This document shows, one piece after another, positions 18,239-27,190 of a stretch of DNA of 64,000 nucleotides; positions within the stretch are counted from its first letter, which is position 1; every line of letters begins with the position of its first letter. The stretch comes from Flavobacterium quisquiliarum. Its GTDB lineage: Bacteria > Bacteroidota > Bacteroidia > Flavobacteriales > Flavobacteriaceae. Location: positions 453,207-517,206 of the forward strand of contig NZ_WWEM01000020.1 in NCBI RefSeq assembly GCF_019308285.1, given 5' to 3'. Below the pieces are notes generated by a model. It saw only the letters and a program-made list of their open reading frames with translations, was not told where the DNA came from and ran no database searches. The position numbers were made by a program, and so were the translations under genes.

Positions 18239-19909
18239 TTATTTTATATTGGTTTCCAAAACAGGATTTATATAATACATTTTAGTAATAGAAGCTACGT
18301 CAAATAAAGACTTTTGATCTTTTGCTAAGGCAATACTCTGCCATTGATCTGATGGTACTATTTTGATTTTATCCGTATTGTTTTTTAAGGTCAGCGGTAA
18401 ATTAAAACCGTTTACACAATTGCTGTAACGATAGAAAACTTTGGTCTTATCTTCATTAAAATAAAATTCAAAGTTTGGAATCTGCGTTGTGGTAAGATAT
18501 TGCTCGTAAACTTTACTGTAATCAAAATTAAGCTTTTTCGATATATAATTTTCAATCTGTTTCGAATCTACCGTTTGATGATAAAACTCTTTTCCTAATC
18601 CGCGAATAATTTCTCTAAATAAGGCATCGTTATCAACTCCATGACGAATGGCATGAAGCATATTTCCTGCTTTTGGATACATATCGCCGCTTCCTTGTGC
18701 ATTTACATTATAATCGGGAATAATGGGACGATCGTTTCGTATTCCTTTGCGAGTTCCGGCGTTGTATTCATCTCCGGCTTGTTTTCCAAAAATATAATCA
18801 ACAAAAAGAGTTTCGCTGTAATTGGTAAATCCTTCGTGTACCCACATATCAGCCAGATCATTTGTGGTAATGTTGTTTCCAAACCATTCGTGTCCGCTTT
18901 CATGAATAATAATAAAATCCCATTTCATTCCCCAGCCCGTTCCTGAACCATCGTTTCCACGATAGCCAGGTTTATAATGATTTCCGTAGGAAACAGCACT
19001 TTGATGTTCCATTCCGGTATGTGAGGTTTCAATTAACTGATAACCATCTTCATAAAACGGATAAGGCCCCATCCAGTATTCAAATGCATTTAACATATTA
19101 TGCACTTCTTTTGGCATGTATTTTTGAGCTTTTTCTAAATTATAATCCAAAACCCAATAATTCAAATCTAAATTGCCTTTTTCGCCTTTATAAGTTTCTT
19201 TAAAATTGGCATATTTTCCAATGTACGGAATGATGCAATAATTACTAATCGGATTGACAACAGCCCATTTATAAGAGGTTGTTCCGTCATTATTACTTCT
19301 CTTAAACTCTAATCTTCCGTTGGCAATTGCGGTTAAAGAATCAGGAACAGTCATCGTTAAACTTGCACCATTATTCGGTTCGTCACTTTGATGATCTTTG
19401 CACGGATACCATACAGAGGCACCAAGTCCTTGGCAGGCAACCGTCATCCACGGACGTCCTAAGGAATCTTTTGTCCAGATCCATCCTCCATCCCAAGGCG
19501 CTTTTATGGCTTCATGCACTTTTCCGCTGAAGAAAATAGCCACTTTGCTGGTAGATTTTATTTTAGATTTAGGCGTTTTAATATACCAGACACCGTTTTC
19601 CTTTGCAAAACTTAATTTCTTTCCGGATTGAATCACGCTATCAATAACCAAAGGATTCTGCAGATCAATCTGCATTTTAGTATTGCTCTTTTCTTTAAGT
19701 GTTTTATACGTTATAGTGTTGCTTCCTACTATTATTTTAGTGTCATAATCAGGTTTCACAGTAATATCATAACGTTGTACGTCCCACCACTGTCTTTCAG
19801 GAGTTAAACTGCCTCTTAAGGTGTCTGCCAGTGTATATGGTTTTGTTTTTTGGGCAAAAGAAATGAAATTAAAACACAAAAAAACAAGAGTTAAATAGTT
19901 CCTAATCAT
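18239..19909 (-). CDS. M1 family metallopeptidase (short form)
   Basis: A 556-aa exported protein (signal 1-19, ending SFAQ). The N-terminal beta-saddle domain is followed by a thermolysin-like domain with HESGH at 336-340 and E359 in VHEGF, the M1 pattern HExxH-x18-E. The substrate-binding motif reads TGMEHQSAV (298-306) in place of the usual GAMEN. The protein ends soon after the catalytic domain, so it lacks the large C-terminal helical domain of classical aminopeptidase N; many Bacteroidota M1 proteins are short like this. It is the first gene of the M1, S9B and M24 operon. Removal of N-terminal residues from peptides is the expected role. Confidence 0.88.
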   Translation of the reverse strand: MIRNYLTLVFLCFNFISFAQKTKPYTLADTLRGSLTPERQWWDVQRYDITVKPDYDTKIIVGSNTITYKTLKEKSNTKMQIDLQNPLVIDSVIQSGKKLSFAKENGVWYIKTPKSKIKSTSKVAIFFSGKVHEAIKAPWDGGWIWTKDSLGRPWMTVACQGLGASVWYPCKDHQSDEPNNGASLTMTVPDSLTAIANGRLEFKRSNNDGTTSYKWAVVNPISNYCIIPYIGKYANFKETYKGEKGNLDLNYWVLDYNLEKAQKYMPKEVHNMLNAFEYWMGPYPFYEDGYQLIETSHTGMEHQSAVSYGNHYKPGYRGNDGSGTGWGMKWDFIIIHESGHEWFGNNITTNDLADMWVHEGFTNYSETLFVDYIFGKQAGDEYNAGTRKGIRNDRPIIPDYNVNAQGSGDMYPKAGNMLHAIRHGVDNDALFREIIRGLGKEFYHQTVDSKQIENYISKKLNFDYSKVYEQYLTTTQIPNFEFYFNEDKTKVFYRYSNCVNGFNLPLTLKNNTDKIKIVPSDQWQSIALAKDQKSLFDVASITKMYYINPVLETNIK

Positions 19910-20072
19910 GGCATTTTAAGTTTGAAATGGTTGAAAATGTAGCTGAACTCAAAATCTTATTTCATTAAGAAAAAGAGTGTAGATTTTCAAAAGTATGCAG
20001 ATTTAGTATATTGAAGCTAGACTTTTATTATCCTTATATAATAGAATATTACTTAAAAAGGAGTAAAATAGG

Positions 20073-20927
20073 CTAAGACTTAATAAGGGAACTTTTAAAC
20101 TCAAAAGGGGTTTTCTTTTTGATTTCTTTAAATTTTCTGTTGAAATTAGAAATATTATTGAAACCACTAAGTTCCGAAATTTCGATAATCGATAATTCCT
20201 TGTTTTTGATAAGCAGTTTTGCAGCATGTTCAATTCGGATTTCAATCAAAAATTGGAAAAAAGTCTTTTTAGTTCGGGTTTTGAAATATTTGCAGAAAGC
20301 ATTTTTGGTCATGTTGGCAATTTGGGCAATTTCGTCTAAAGTGATGTTTTTTTGATAATGCGTCATGACAAAATCGAAAACCATCTGCATTCGTTTCCCT
20401 TCAGCATCTGTAAAAGGTTTATTGAAAACATAATTAGAAAGATGTTTTTTATCTGATTGGCTAAAAGCTTTTAACATAGACATTAAAAGAATAAAACGAT
20501 CGTATTTATCGGCTTCTTTAAACTTTTTGAACTTCCTTATAATAGATGGTTTGGCATCTCTAATTTGTATTCCGTTTTTAATAGCTGTAAAAAAAGGTTC
20601 TACTGCGTTTAATTCCGGTAAATTAAAAAAATCTTTTCCGAATCCATTTTCGGTAAAAAAGACCGTAAGCATGACCGACATTCCTCTGCTTTCAGAAATG
20701 TCGCTTTTAAAAACGTGCGGTAAATTGCTTCCTAATATAATGATGTCGCCTTTTTGATATTCAGTAATCATATCTCCGACTAAAATTTTGCCTTCTCCTT
20801 TCTTTATATAACTAATTTGAATTTCTTCGTGCTGATGGTATTTATCATAAAAAATAGTTTCGCAGTCTTCTTGATAGATAAATGCCTCTTCGCTTGACTT
20901 TGGGATTTTAAAAGGAAAAACTTTCAT
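20073..20927 (-). CDS. AraC family transcriptional regulator
   Basis: A 284-aa regulator. Residues about 10-110 form a cupin-type sensor domain (YHQHEEIQISYIKKGEG). Two helix-turn-helix motifs occupy about 183-282, with the family signature near the end (ISELSGFNNISNFNRKFKEIKKKTP, quoted here only to show its two halves: FNNISNFNRKFK and KKKTPFEF). It is divergent from the hydroxyproline genes starting at 21110 and lies upstream of, and on the same strand as, the peptidase operon. This position makes it the likely local activator for hydroxyproline or a related metabolite. The ligand is not visible from sequence. The gap to the M1 gene is 163 bases, so separate transcription is likely. Confidence 0.9.
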   Translation of the reverse strand: MKVFPFKIPKSSEEAFIYQEDCETIFYDKYHQHEEIQISYIKKGEGKILVGDMITEYQKGDIIILGSNLPHVFKSDISESRGMSVMLTVFFTENGFGKDFFNLPELNAVEPFFTAIKNGIQIRDAKPSIIRKFKKFKEADKYDRFILLMSMLKAFSQSDKKHLSNYVFNKPFTDAEGKRMQMVFDFVMTHYQKNITLDEIAQIANMTKNAFCKYFKTRTKKTFFQFLIEIRIEHAAKLLIKNKELSIIEISELSGFNNISNFNRKFKEIKKKTPFEFKSSLIKS

Positions 20928-21021
20928 TACTTGGTTATTTTTTATATTTTACGGAAAGATATGAAAATTAGTAAAAGATGAATTAAAATTAATCTAGTTT
21001 TTGTTAAAATCTTACAAATGA

Positions 21022-21086
21022 GATAATATTGTATAGGTTTTTGATAATATTCCTAGATAAAATTTTTACCCCCCTTGATACCTTTG
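21022..21086 (+). promoter_or_regulatory. Tandem GATAATATT sites and -7 box upstream of the hydroxyproline operon
   Basis: GATAATATT occurs exactly at 21022-21030 and again at 21043-21051, start to start 21 bases (two helical turns), as is common for AraC-family half-sites. A Bacteroidota-type -7 box TACCTTTG lies at 21079-21086, 24 bases before the first start codon. No TTG -33 element is at the right distance, which fits an activator-dependent promoter. Binding by the adjacent AraC protein is inferred. Confidence 0.55.
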
Positions 21087-21109
21087 AAATAAATAAAAAT
21101 AGATAAATT

Positions 21110-22024
21110 ATGAATATTCAATGGAAAGGGGTAATGCCAGCTGTTACCACAAATTTTACAGCTGAAGACACTTTAGATTTTAAAATGTTTGAGAAAAACC
21201 TTAATTATCAATTAGATGCTGGAATAGAAGGCGTTATTCTGGGAGGAACTTTAGGAGAAGCAAGTACACTTTTAGAAGAAGAAAAACAAGACCTTATTCT
21301 TGAAACAGTTCGTATAGTTGATGGAAAGGTTCCTGTGATAATGAATATTGCAGAACAAACTACGCGCGGTGCTATTGAAGCAGCAAACAAAGCTGAAGCT
21401 AATGGAGCAAGAGGTTTAATGATGTTGCCTCCAATGCGTTACAAAGCTACCGACCACGAAACTGTTGAATATTTTACAGAAGTTGCAAAAAGCACTTCTT
21501 TACCTATTATGATCTACAACAATCCGGTTGATTATAAGATCGAGGTAACTTTAGACATGTTTGAAGAACTTTTAAAACTGGATAACATTCAGGCTGTTAA
21601 AGAATCTACAAGAGACATTTCTAATGTAACCAGAATCATTAATCGTTTTGGAAGCAGATTAAAAGTCCTTACAGGAGTTGATACTTTAGGATTAGAAAGT
21701 TTACTAATGGGAGCTGACGGATGGGTTGGTGGTCTTGTAGATGCTTTTCCGGAAGAAACAGTTGCTATTTATAAATTAGCGAAAGCTGGTAAAGTTCAGG
21801 AAGCGTTGACGATTTACCGTTGGTTTTTGCCTTTATTAGAATTGGATATCAATGCACAATTGGTTCAAAATATTAAATTAGCGGAAGTGGGAACAGGATT
21901 AGGAACAGAATATGTACGTGCACCAAGATTACCGCTTATAGGAGCAGAAAGAGAACGAGTTTTGGCTATTATTAATGATTCATTAAAAAATAGACCAACG
22001 CTGCCAGACTATAAAAGCCTGTAA
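21110..22024 (+). CDS. DapA-family protein, probable 1-pyrroline-4-hydroxy-2-carboxylate deaminase
   Basis: A 304-aa (beta/alpha)8 protein of the dihydrodipicolinate synthase family. The Schiff-base lysine is K164 (QAVKEST), with the assisting Tyr at 136 (IYNNP) and GGTLGE at 45-50. In hydroxyproline degraders a member of this family converts pyrroline-4-hydroxy-2-carboxylate to 2-oxoglutarate semialdehyde with loss of ammonia. The following two genes encode the matching semialdehyde dehydrogenase and the epimerase, which makes this role much more likely than lysine biosynthesis. It is cytoplasmic, with no signal. A short AAGTTTTT/AAAAACTT hairpin with a T run sits just after the stop (about 22033-22053) and could lower downstream expression. 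Confidence 0.85.
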   Translation: MNIQWKGVMPAVTTNFTAEDTLDFKMFEKNLNYQLDAGIEGVILGGTLGEASTLLEEEKQDLILETVRIVDGKVPVIMNIAEQTTRGAIEAANKAEANGARGLMMLPPMRYKATDHETVEYFTEVAKSTSLPIMIYNNPVDYKIEVTLDMFEELLKLDNIQAVKESTRDISNVTRIINRFGSRLKVLTGVDTLGLESLLMGADGWVGGLVDAFPEETVAIYKLAKAGKVQEALTIYRWFLPLLELDINAQLVQNIKLAEVGTGLGTEYVRAPRLPLIGAERERVLAIINDSLKNRPTLPDYKSL

Positions 22025-22090
22025 TAGAAAAGAAGTTTTTTAAAAACTTTTTTCAATTTTAGAATTACTTAACCAAATACTATAGAATAC

Positions 22091-23674
22091 ATGATTACTG
22101 GAAAAAATTACATAGGGAGTCAGTTGTCAGCCAGCGGCGATAAAACCTTCAAAACTTTTAATCCGCAGGAAAATACAGAGAATCCTTGGCAGTTTACTGA
22201 AGCAAGTAATGAAGAAATAGAATCCGCCGTAACTCTTGCAAGCAAAGCATTTTTGACATTTCAGAAATCTACGGGTAAAGAGAAAGCCTTATTTCTAAGA
22301 ACAATTGCAGATGAAATAGTAGCTTTAGGAGATAATCTCTTAGAGGTTTATTGTCAGGAATCGGGTTTGCCAAGAGGAAGAGCTGAAGGCGAAAGAGGAA
22401 GAACTATCGGACAATTAAATGCTTTCGCTGATTTAGTGGAAGAAGGTTCGTGGGTTGAAGCGGCAATTGACACTGCTATTCCAGACAGAGTTCCCTTGCC
22501 AAAGGTTGATCTTCGTAAAATGAAGCGTCCTTTAGGTACTGTAGTCGTTTTTGGATCCAGTAATTTTCCATTCGCGTATTCTACTGCCGGTGGCGATACC
22601 GCATCTGCATTGGCCGCTGGATGTCCGGTTATCGTAAAAAGTCATCCCATGCATGCGGGTACAGGAGAAATGGTAGCTTCGGCAGTAATTAAAGCAGCTC
22701 AAAAAACGAATATGCCAGAAGGTGTTTTTTCTAATCTGAACAGCAGCGGCATTGAAGTTGGGGTTACATTGGTAAAGCATCCTTTGGTTAAGGCAGTTGG
22801 ATTTACAGGAAGTATAAAAGGCGGTCGTTCTTTATATGATTTAGCAGGACAGCGTGAAGAACCAATTCCGGTTTTTGCAGAAATGGGAAGTATAAATCCA
22901 GTTGTATTATTACCAGAAGCATTAAAACAAAATTCTGAAAAATGGGCAGTGGCATGTGCTGGTTCTGTAACATTAGGTGCAGGACAGTTTTGCACTAATC
23001 CCGGATTGATGCTCGGAATTAAAAGTGATGCTTTAAAAACGTTTACCGAACAGCTTGCCGTTGAGATTTTAAAGATTTCACCAAGTTGTATGTTAAATCC
23101 ATCGATTTATAAAAATTATCAGTCCAATAATGAACTGTTAAGTTCGCAAGACGGAATTGAAGTCGTAGCAGAATATGCTAAGACAGATAATCCTAATTAC
23201 GCTTCACAAAAAATACTGACGGTTTCCGGCAAAATCTTTTTAGAAAATCCAGTTTTGCATAGAGAGGTTTTCGGCCCTTTTTCGATATTAGTGCAATGTG
23301 AAGACGAAATTGAACTGGTTGGCATCATTGAAAAACTGGAAGGACAGCTGACGGGTAGTATTTTGGCAGAAGAAAATGAAATTGAAAACTATGAAGAAGT
23401 AGTGGATGCTTTGGGTAATCGTGTCGGAAGAATAATCTTTAACGGATTACCGACAGGAGTAGAGGTATGTCCGTCGATGGTGCATGGCGGACCTTATCCT
23501 TCCTCATCAGATTCCAGATTTACAGCAGTTGGAATTGGTTCCATTAAAAGATGGGTCAGACCTTTTAGTTATCAGAATTGGCCGAATAACAAACTTCCAG
23601 AGGCACTTCAAAATGAAAACCCGCTTGGAATTTCAAGATTAGTTAATAATGTTCAAACAAGAGATTCAATTTAA
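22091..23674 (+). CDS. 2-oxoglutarate semialdehyde (2,5-dioxopentanoate) dehydrogenase
   Basis: A 527-aa aldehyde dehydrogenase. The catalytic Cys is C301 (GAGQFCTNPG) and the general base Glu is E264 (FAEMGSINP). The SSNFPFAYSTAGGDT segment (156-170) replaces the usual PWNFP and is typical of the NADP-type 2-oxoglutarate semialdehyde dehydrogenase group. It performs the last step of hydroxyproline (and of some pentose) degradation, giving 2-oxoglutarate. It follows the DapA-family gene by 66 bases and precedes the epimerase by 2 bases, so at least these two are co-translated or tightly coupled. A role in L-arabinose oxidation is an alternative, but I see no arabinose dehydrogenase or dehydratase in the window. 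Confidence 0.88.
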   Translation: MITGKNYIGSQLSASGDKTFKTFNPQENTENPWQFTEASNEEIESAVTLASKAFLTFQKSTGKEKALFLRTIADEIVALGDNLLEVYCQESGLPRGRAEGERGRTIGQLNAFADLVEEGSWVEAAIDTAIPDRVPLPKVDLRKMKRPLGTVVVFGSSNFPFAYSTAGGDTASALAAGCPVIVKSHPMHAGTGEMVASAVIKAAQKTNMPEGVFSNLNSSGIEVGVTLVKHPLVKAVGFTGSIKGGRSLYDLAGQREEPIPVFAEMGSINPVVLLPEALKQNSEKWAVACAGSVTLGAGQFCTNPGLMLGIKSDALKTFTEQLAVEILKISPSCMLNPSIYKNYQSNNELLSSQDGIEVVAEYAKTDNPNYASQKILTVSGKIFLENPVLHREVFGPFSILVQCEDEIELVGIIEKLEGQLTGSILAEENEIENYEEVVDALGNRVGRIIFNGLPTGVEVCPSMVHGGPYPSSSDSRFTAVGIGSIKRWVRPFSYQNWPNNKLPEALQNENPLGISRLVNNVQTRDSI

Positions 23675-23676
23675 AT

Positions 23677-24687
23677 ATGGCTAGAAAAACTTTTTTTTGT
23701 GTAGATGCACATACTTGCGGTAATCCGGTTAGAGTAGTTGCTGGTGGTGGGCCAAATCTAATTGGTGCCAACATGAGCGAGAAAAGACAACATTTCTTAA
23801 GCCAATACGATTGGATTCGTAAAGGATTGATGTTTGAACCTCGCGGACATGATATGATGAGCGGCAGTATTTTATTTCCGCCAACGAATCCTGATAACGA
23901 TTTTGGTATTTTATTTATCGAAACTTCAGGTTGTCTGCCAATGTGTGGACACGGTACAATAGGTACGATTACCATTGCAATTGAAGAAGGATTAATCAGT
24001 CCGAAAATTCCAGGAAAAATAAATATGGAAGCTCCTGCCGGCTTAGTAAAAATTGAATACAAGCAAGTTGGTAAAAAAGTGGAATGGGTTAAATTGACGA
24101 ATGTTAAATCATATTTGGCAGCCGAAAATTTAACTGTAGAATGCCCAGAATTAGGCGAGTTGACTTTTGATGTTGCCTATGGCGGAAATTATTATGCCAT
24201 TGTAGATCCGCAGCAAAACTTTTCTGGAATTCAGGATTTTACCGCAAGTAAAATTGTACAATACAGTCAGGTAGTGCGATCACGAATTAACGAAAAATAT
24301 CCAAATCTATTTATTCATCCTGAAAATGAAACGATTAGAGATGTGAGTCATATGTTATGGACAGGAACACCTTTAGATCCGACTTCATCAGGTAGAAATG
24401 CTGTTTTTTACGGAGACAAAGCGATAGACCGTTCACCATGCGGTACAGGTACATCAGCAAGAATGGCGCAATTACATGCAAAAGGATTGCTTAAAAAAGG
24501 AGACGAATTTATACACGAAAGTTATATCGGAAGTAAGTTCGTTGGTAGAATAGAAGAAGAAACTGCAATTGGCGATATTAAAGCCATTGTTCCCAGCATA
24601 CAAGGATGGGCAAAAGTGTATGGTTACAATACCATAATTATTGATGAGGAAGATGATCCTTACGCACACGGATTTCAGGTTTTGTAA
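23677..24687 (+). CDS. 4-hydroxyproline 2-epimerase (proline racemase family)
   Basis: A 336-aa protein of the proline racemase fold. Both catalytic cysteines are present: C90 in PMCGHGT and C255 in SPCGTGT. This argues for epimerase/racemase activity rather than trans-3-hydroxyproline dehydratase, which has a Thr at one of the two positions. It would convert trans-4-hydroxy-L-proline to cis-4-hydroxy-D-proline, the entry step of the pathway, with the D-form then oxidised by the FAD enzyme encoded at 28995. It starts 2 bases after the dehydrogenase stop codon. Proline racemase is the main alternative, but the neighbouring deaminase and semialdehyde dehydrogenase favour hydroxyproline. Confidence 0.88.
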   Translation: MARKTFFCVDAHTCGNPVRVVAGGGPNLIGANMSEKRQHFLSQYDWIRKGLMFEPRGHDMMSGSILFPPTNPDNDFGILFIETSGCLPMCGHGTIGTITIAIEEGLISPKIPGKINMEAPAGLVKIEYKQVGKKVEWVKLTNVKSYLAAENLTVECPELGELTFDVAYGGNYYAIVDPQQNFSGIQDFTASKIVQYSQVVRSRINEKYPNLFIHPENETIRDVSHMLWTGTPLDPTSSGRNAVFYGDKAIDRSPCGTGTSARMAQLHAKGLLKKGDEFIHESYIGSKFVGRIEEETAIGDIKAIVPSIQGWAKVYGYNTIIIDEEDDPYAHGFQVL

Positions 24688-24757
24688 TTCAATATTCCTG
24701 AATTAACCGTTCTTTATTTTTAAGTTTTTACAGCTTATTTTCAGTATCGTGAATAGG

Positions 24758-24811
24758 ACTTTAAAACCTGCTTTTTGGCAGTTTAAAGTTCTATTGGCAA
24801 ACTTATTTTTG
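24758..24811 (+). promoter_or_regulatory. Hairpin and possible -7 box between epimerase and S9 peptidase genes
   Basis: ACTTTAAA (24758-24765) pairs with TTTAAAGT (24782-24789), and CTGC/GCAG adds an inner stem. No T run follows, so it is not a classical terminator. TATTTTTG at 24804-24811 matches the -7 consensus 44 bases before the peptidase start. This could start a second transcription unit for 24855-31716. Confidence 0.35.
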
Positions 24812-24854
24812 TTTCTATAATTAAATAGGGAAGTCTCCTTGTATTTGAATAACT

Positions 24855-27152
24855 ATGAAAAAGAATTTACTCCTTTTTGCCTTCTTCGTATCATTTCTGA
24901 ACTGTAATTTATATTCGCAGCATAAAGAAATGATACCCTATCAGCCGTCCAAAACCGAGATTTTAGAACGATATAAAAAAGCTTTGTTATTGGATAAAGC
25001 AGTTAAAAATACTGTTTTCAAGACCAGTATAAAAGCACAATGGCAAAGCGACGGAAAATCTTTTTGGTATTCCAATGTTTTAAAAGACAGCATCATTGAA
25101 TACATTTTGGTTGATGCCGAAAAAGGAACTAAAAATATTTTATTTGACGAACCAAAATTAAGAAATGCCCTAAGTTCAGTTATATTAATTAAAACTCCTC
25201 AAAAAAGTCTGGTTATTGATAGTTTAAATTATGATGCCAAAACAAGTTCTATAGCTTTAAAATATGATAAAAACTACTATCAGGTAAAGCTCTCCGATTA
25301 TAGCATTCAAAAAATAAATTCCCTGTCTAAAGACAAAACAAAATATCCTAGTTTAAATAGGCAATGGCAAAGATGGAATTCCTTTAAGACGGACAGTATT
25401 TCTCCCAATAAAAAATGGGTGGCTTTTATAAAAGATTGTAATGTATTTATAAAGCCAATCGCTGGAGGAAATGAAATTCAATTCACAAAAGACGGCACAA
25501 AAGAAAAACCGTATGGAGCTTTAGCGTGGTCACCAGACAGCAAATACATTGTTGGTTATCAAATTACTCCCTTTACCGATTTGCCCGTTCATTATGTTTT
25601 AACGTCTGTTGCCAATACTACTCGAGGCGAATTACACTCCCAGCCTTATAAACAACCGGGAGATCCTTTCACAACTTATGAAATGTATTTGTTTCATATC
25701 GAAAATCAAAAAACAACAAAAGTAAACACTCCAATAATTGACTTTTTTGATGCGCCGGAATTGCATTGGAGAAAAGATAATGCTAATTATTTTACGTTCG
25801 AAAAAGTAGAACGAGGCCATCAAAGATTTAGAATTATAGAAGTAAATACTCAAACTGCCGAAACCCGTTCTGTAGTCGATGAAAAGACCAATACTTTTAT
25901 TTACGAATCCAGATTGTTTACACATTATGGTAAAGAAAGCAATGAAATTGTAATGTCTTCTGAAAAAGACGGTTGGAGACATTTGTATTTAATTGATGCG
26001 ATAACAGGTAAAGAAAAAAAGCAAATTACTAAAGGAGAATGGGTTGTTCGAAGTGTAGACAGCATTGACGAAAAGAAAAGAGAAATCTGGTTTTCGGCAA
26101 GCGGCATCAATTCAAACGAAGATCCTTACTATATTCATCATTACCGAATAGGTTTTGATGGAAAGAAACTTATTAATCTTACTCCTTCAAAAGGAAATCA
26201 TCTGGTTTCTTTTTCGAAAAATAAACAATATTATATCGATTCTTACTCAGAACCGAACGTGGCTACGATTATTGAACTTCATCGTACTTCTGATGGAAAA
26301 AAAATAATGGATCTTGAAAAATCAGATGCCACAGCTTATCTCGCTACAGGAATGTCTTTGCCAGAACCTTTTCATGCAAAAGGGAGAGACGGTGTGACGG
26401 ATATTTGGGGAATAATATGCCGTCCTGCAGATTTTGATCCTAATAAAAAATATCCTGTAATTGAAAGTATTTATGCAGGCCCGCAGGATGCTTTTGTGCC
26501 TAAAAATTTTATGGATCGCTACACAACCGAGATGCAGAGTCTGGCGCAGTTAGGATTTATAGTCGTACAAATTGACGGAATGGGAACTGCCAATAGATCA
26601 AAAGCTTTTCATGATGTCTGCTGGAAGAATTTAAAAGATGCCGGTTTTGAAGATCGAATTTTATGGATTAAAGCTTTGGCTAAAAAATATCCTTATGTAG
26701 ACGATTCAAGAGTGGGATTATATGGTACTTCTGCCGGAGGGCAAAATGCTTTAGGCGGTTTATTATTTCATCCGGAATTCTACAAAGCAGGAGTTGCCGC
26801 CTGCGGTTGCCACGACAATCGAGTGGATAAACAATGGTGGAATGAGCAATGGATGGGATATCCGATTGGAGAGCATTATAAAGAACAATCTAATGTGACC
26901 AATGCCAGTAAACTTACAGGAAATTTATTGTTAGTCATTGGAGAAGCCGATGAAAATGTACCGCCAGAATCTACTTATCGTGTTGCCGATGCCTTAATAA
27001 AAGCAGGAAAAACTTTTGAGTTTCTGCCTCTGCCAGGTGTTGGGCATAGTGATGGTGGGCCTTACGGAAGACAGAGAAAACGTGATTTTTTTGTAAAACA
27101 TTTATTAGGAGTTGATCCTCCAAGCCGAAATAATGATGAATTGAATCAATAA
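24855..27152 (+). CDS. S9 family peptidase (DPP-IV/prolyl-peptidase type)
   Basis: A 765-aa exported protein (signal about 1-21). A DPP-IV-type beta-propeller covers about 60-490 and an alpha/beta-hydrolase domain about 500-755. The triad is S626 (GTSAGG), D699 (GEADEN) and H731 (GVGHSDGG). The double-Glu motif (YEEE) that fixes the substrate amino terminus in DPP-IV is not visible in the propeller, so cleavage position may differ from the S9B enzyme at 16063. It is located inside the hydroxyproline gene run, 38 bases before the DUF885 gene. It probably supplies proline- or hydroxyproline-containing fragments to the catabolic pathway. Confidence 0.88.
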   Translation: MKKNLLLFAFFVSFLNCNLYSQHKEMIPYQPSKTEILERYKKALLLDKAVKNTVFKTSIKAQWQSDGKSFWYSNVLKDSIIEYILVDAEKGTKNILFDEPKLRNALSSVILIKTPQKSLVIDSLNYDAKTSSIALKYDKNYYQVKLSDYSIQKINSLSKDKTKYPSLNRQWQRWNSFKTDSISPNKKWVAFIKDCNVFIKPIAGGNEIQFTKDGTKEKPYGALAWSPDSKYIVGYQITPFTDLPVHYVLTSVANTTRGELHSQPYKQPGDPFTTYEMYLFHIENQKTTKVNTPIIDFFDAPELHWRKDNANYFTFEKVERGHQRFRIIEVNTQTAETRSVVDEKTNTFIYESRLFTHYGKESNEIVMSSEKDGWRHLYLIDAITGKEKKQITKGEWVVRSVDSIDEKKREIWFSASGINSNEDPYYIHHYRIGFDGKKLINLTPSKGNHLVSFSKNKQYYIDSYSEPNVATIIELHRTSDGKKIMDLEKSDATAYLATGMSLPEPFHAKGRDGVTDIWGIICRPADFDPNKKYPVIESIYAGPQDAFVPKNFMDRYTTEMQSLAQLGFIVVQIDGMGTANRSKAFHDVCWKNLKDAGFEDRILWIKALAKKYPYVDDSRVGLYGTSAGGQNALGGLLFHPEFYKAGVAACGCHDNRVDKQWWNEQWMGYPIGEHYKEQSNVTNASKLTGNLLLVIGEADENVPPESTYRVADALIKAGKTFEFLPLPGVGHSDGGPYGRQRKRDFFVKHLLGVDPPSRNNDELNQ

Positions 27153-27190
27153 TAAACGGAAATTATTTTAATTAAACCAAAAAACCACAA

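Noticed and set aside
21110..22024. Lysine-biosynthetic dapA
   Set aside because: The neighbours (epimerase, semialdehyde dehydrogenase, D-amino-acid oxidoreductase) match hydroxyproline degradation, and no lysine pathway gene is nearby.
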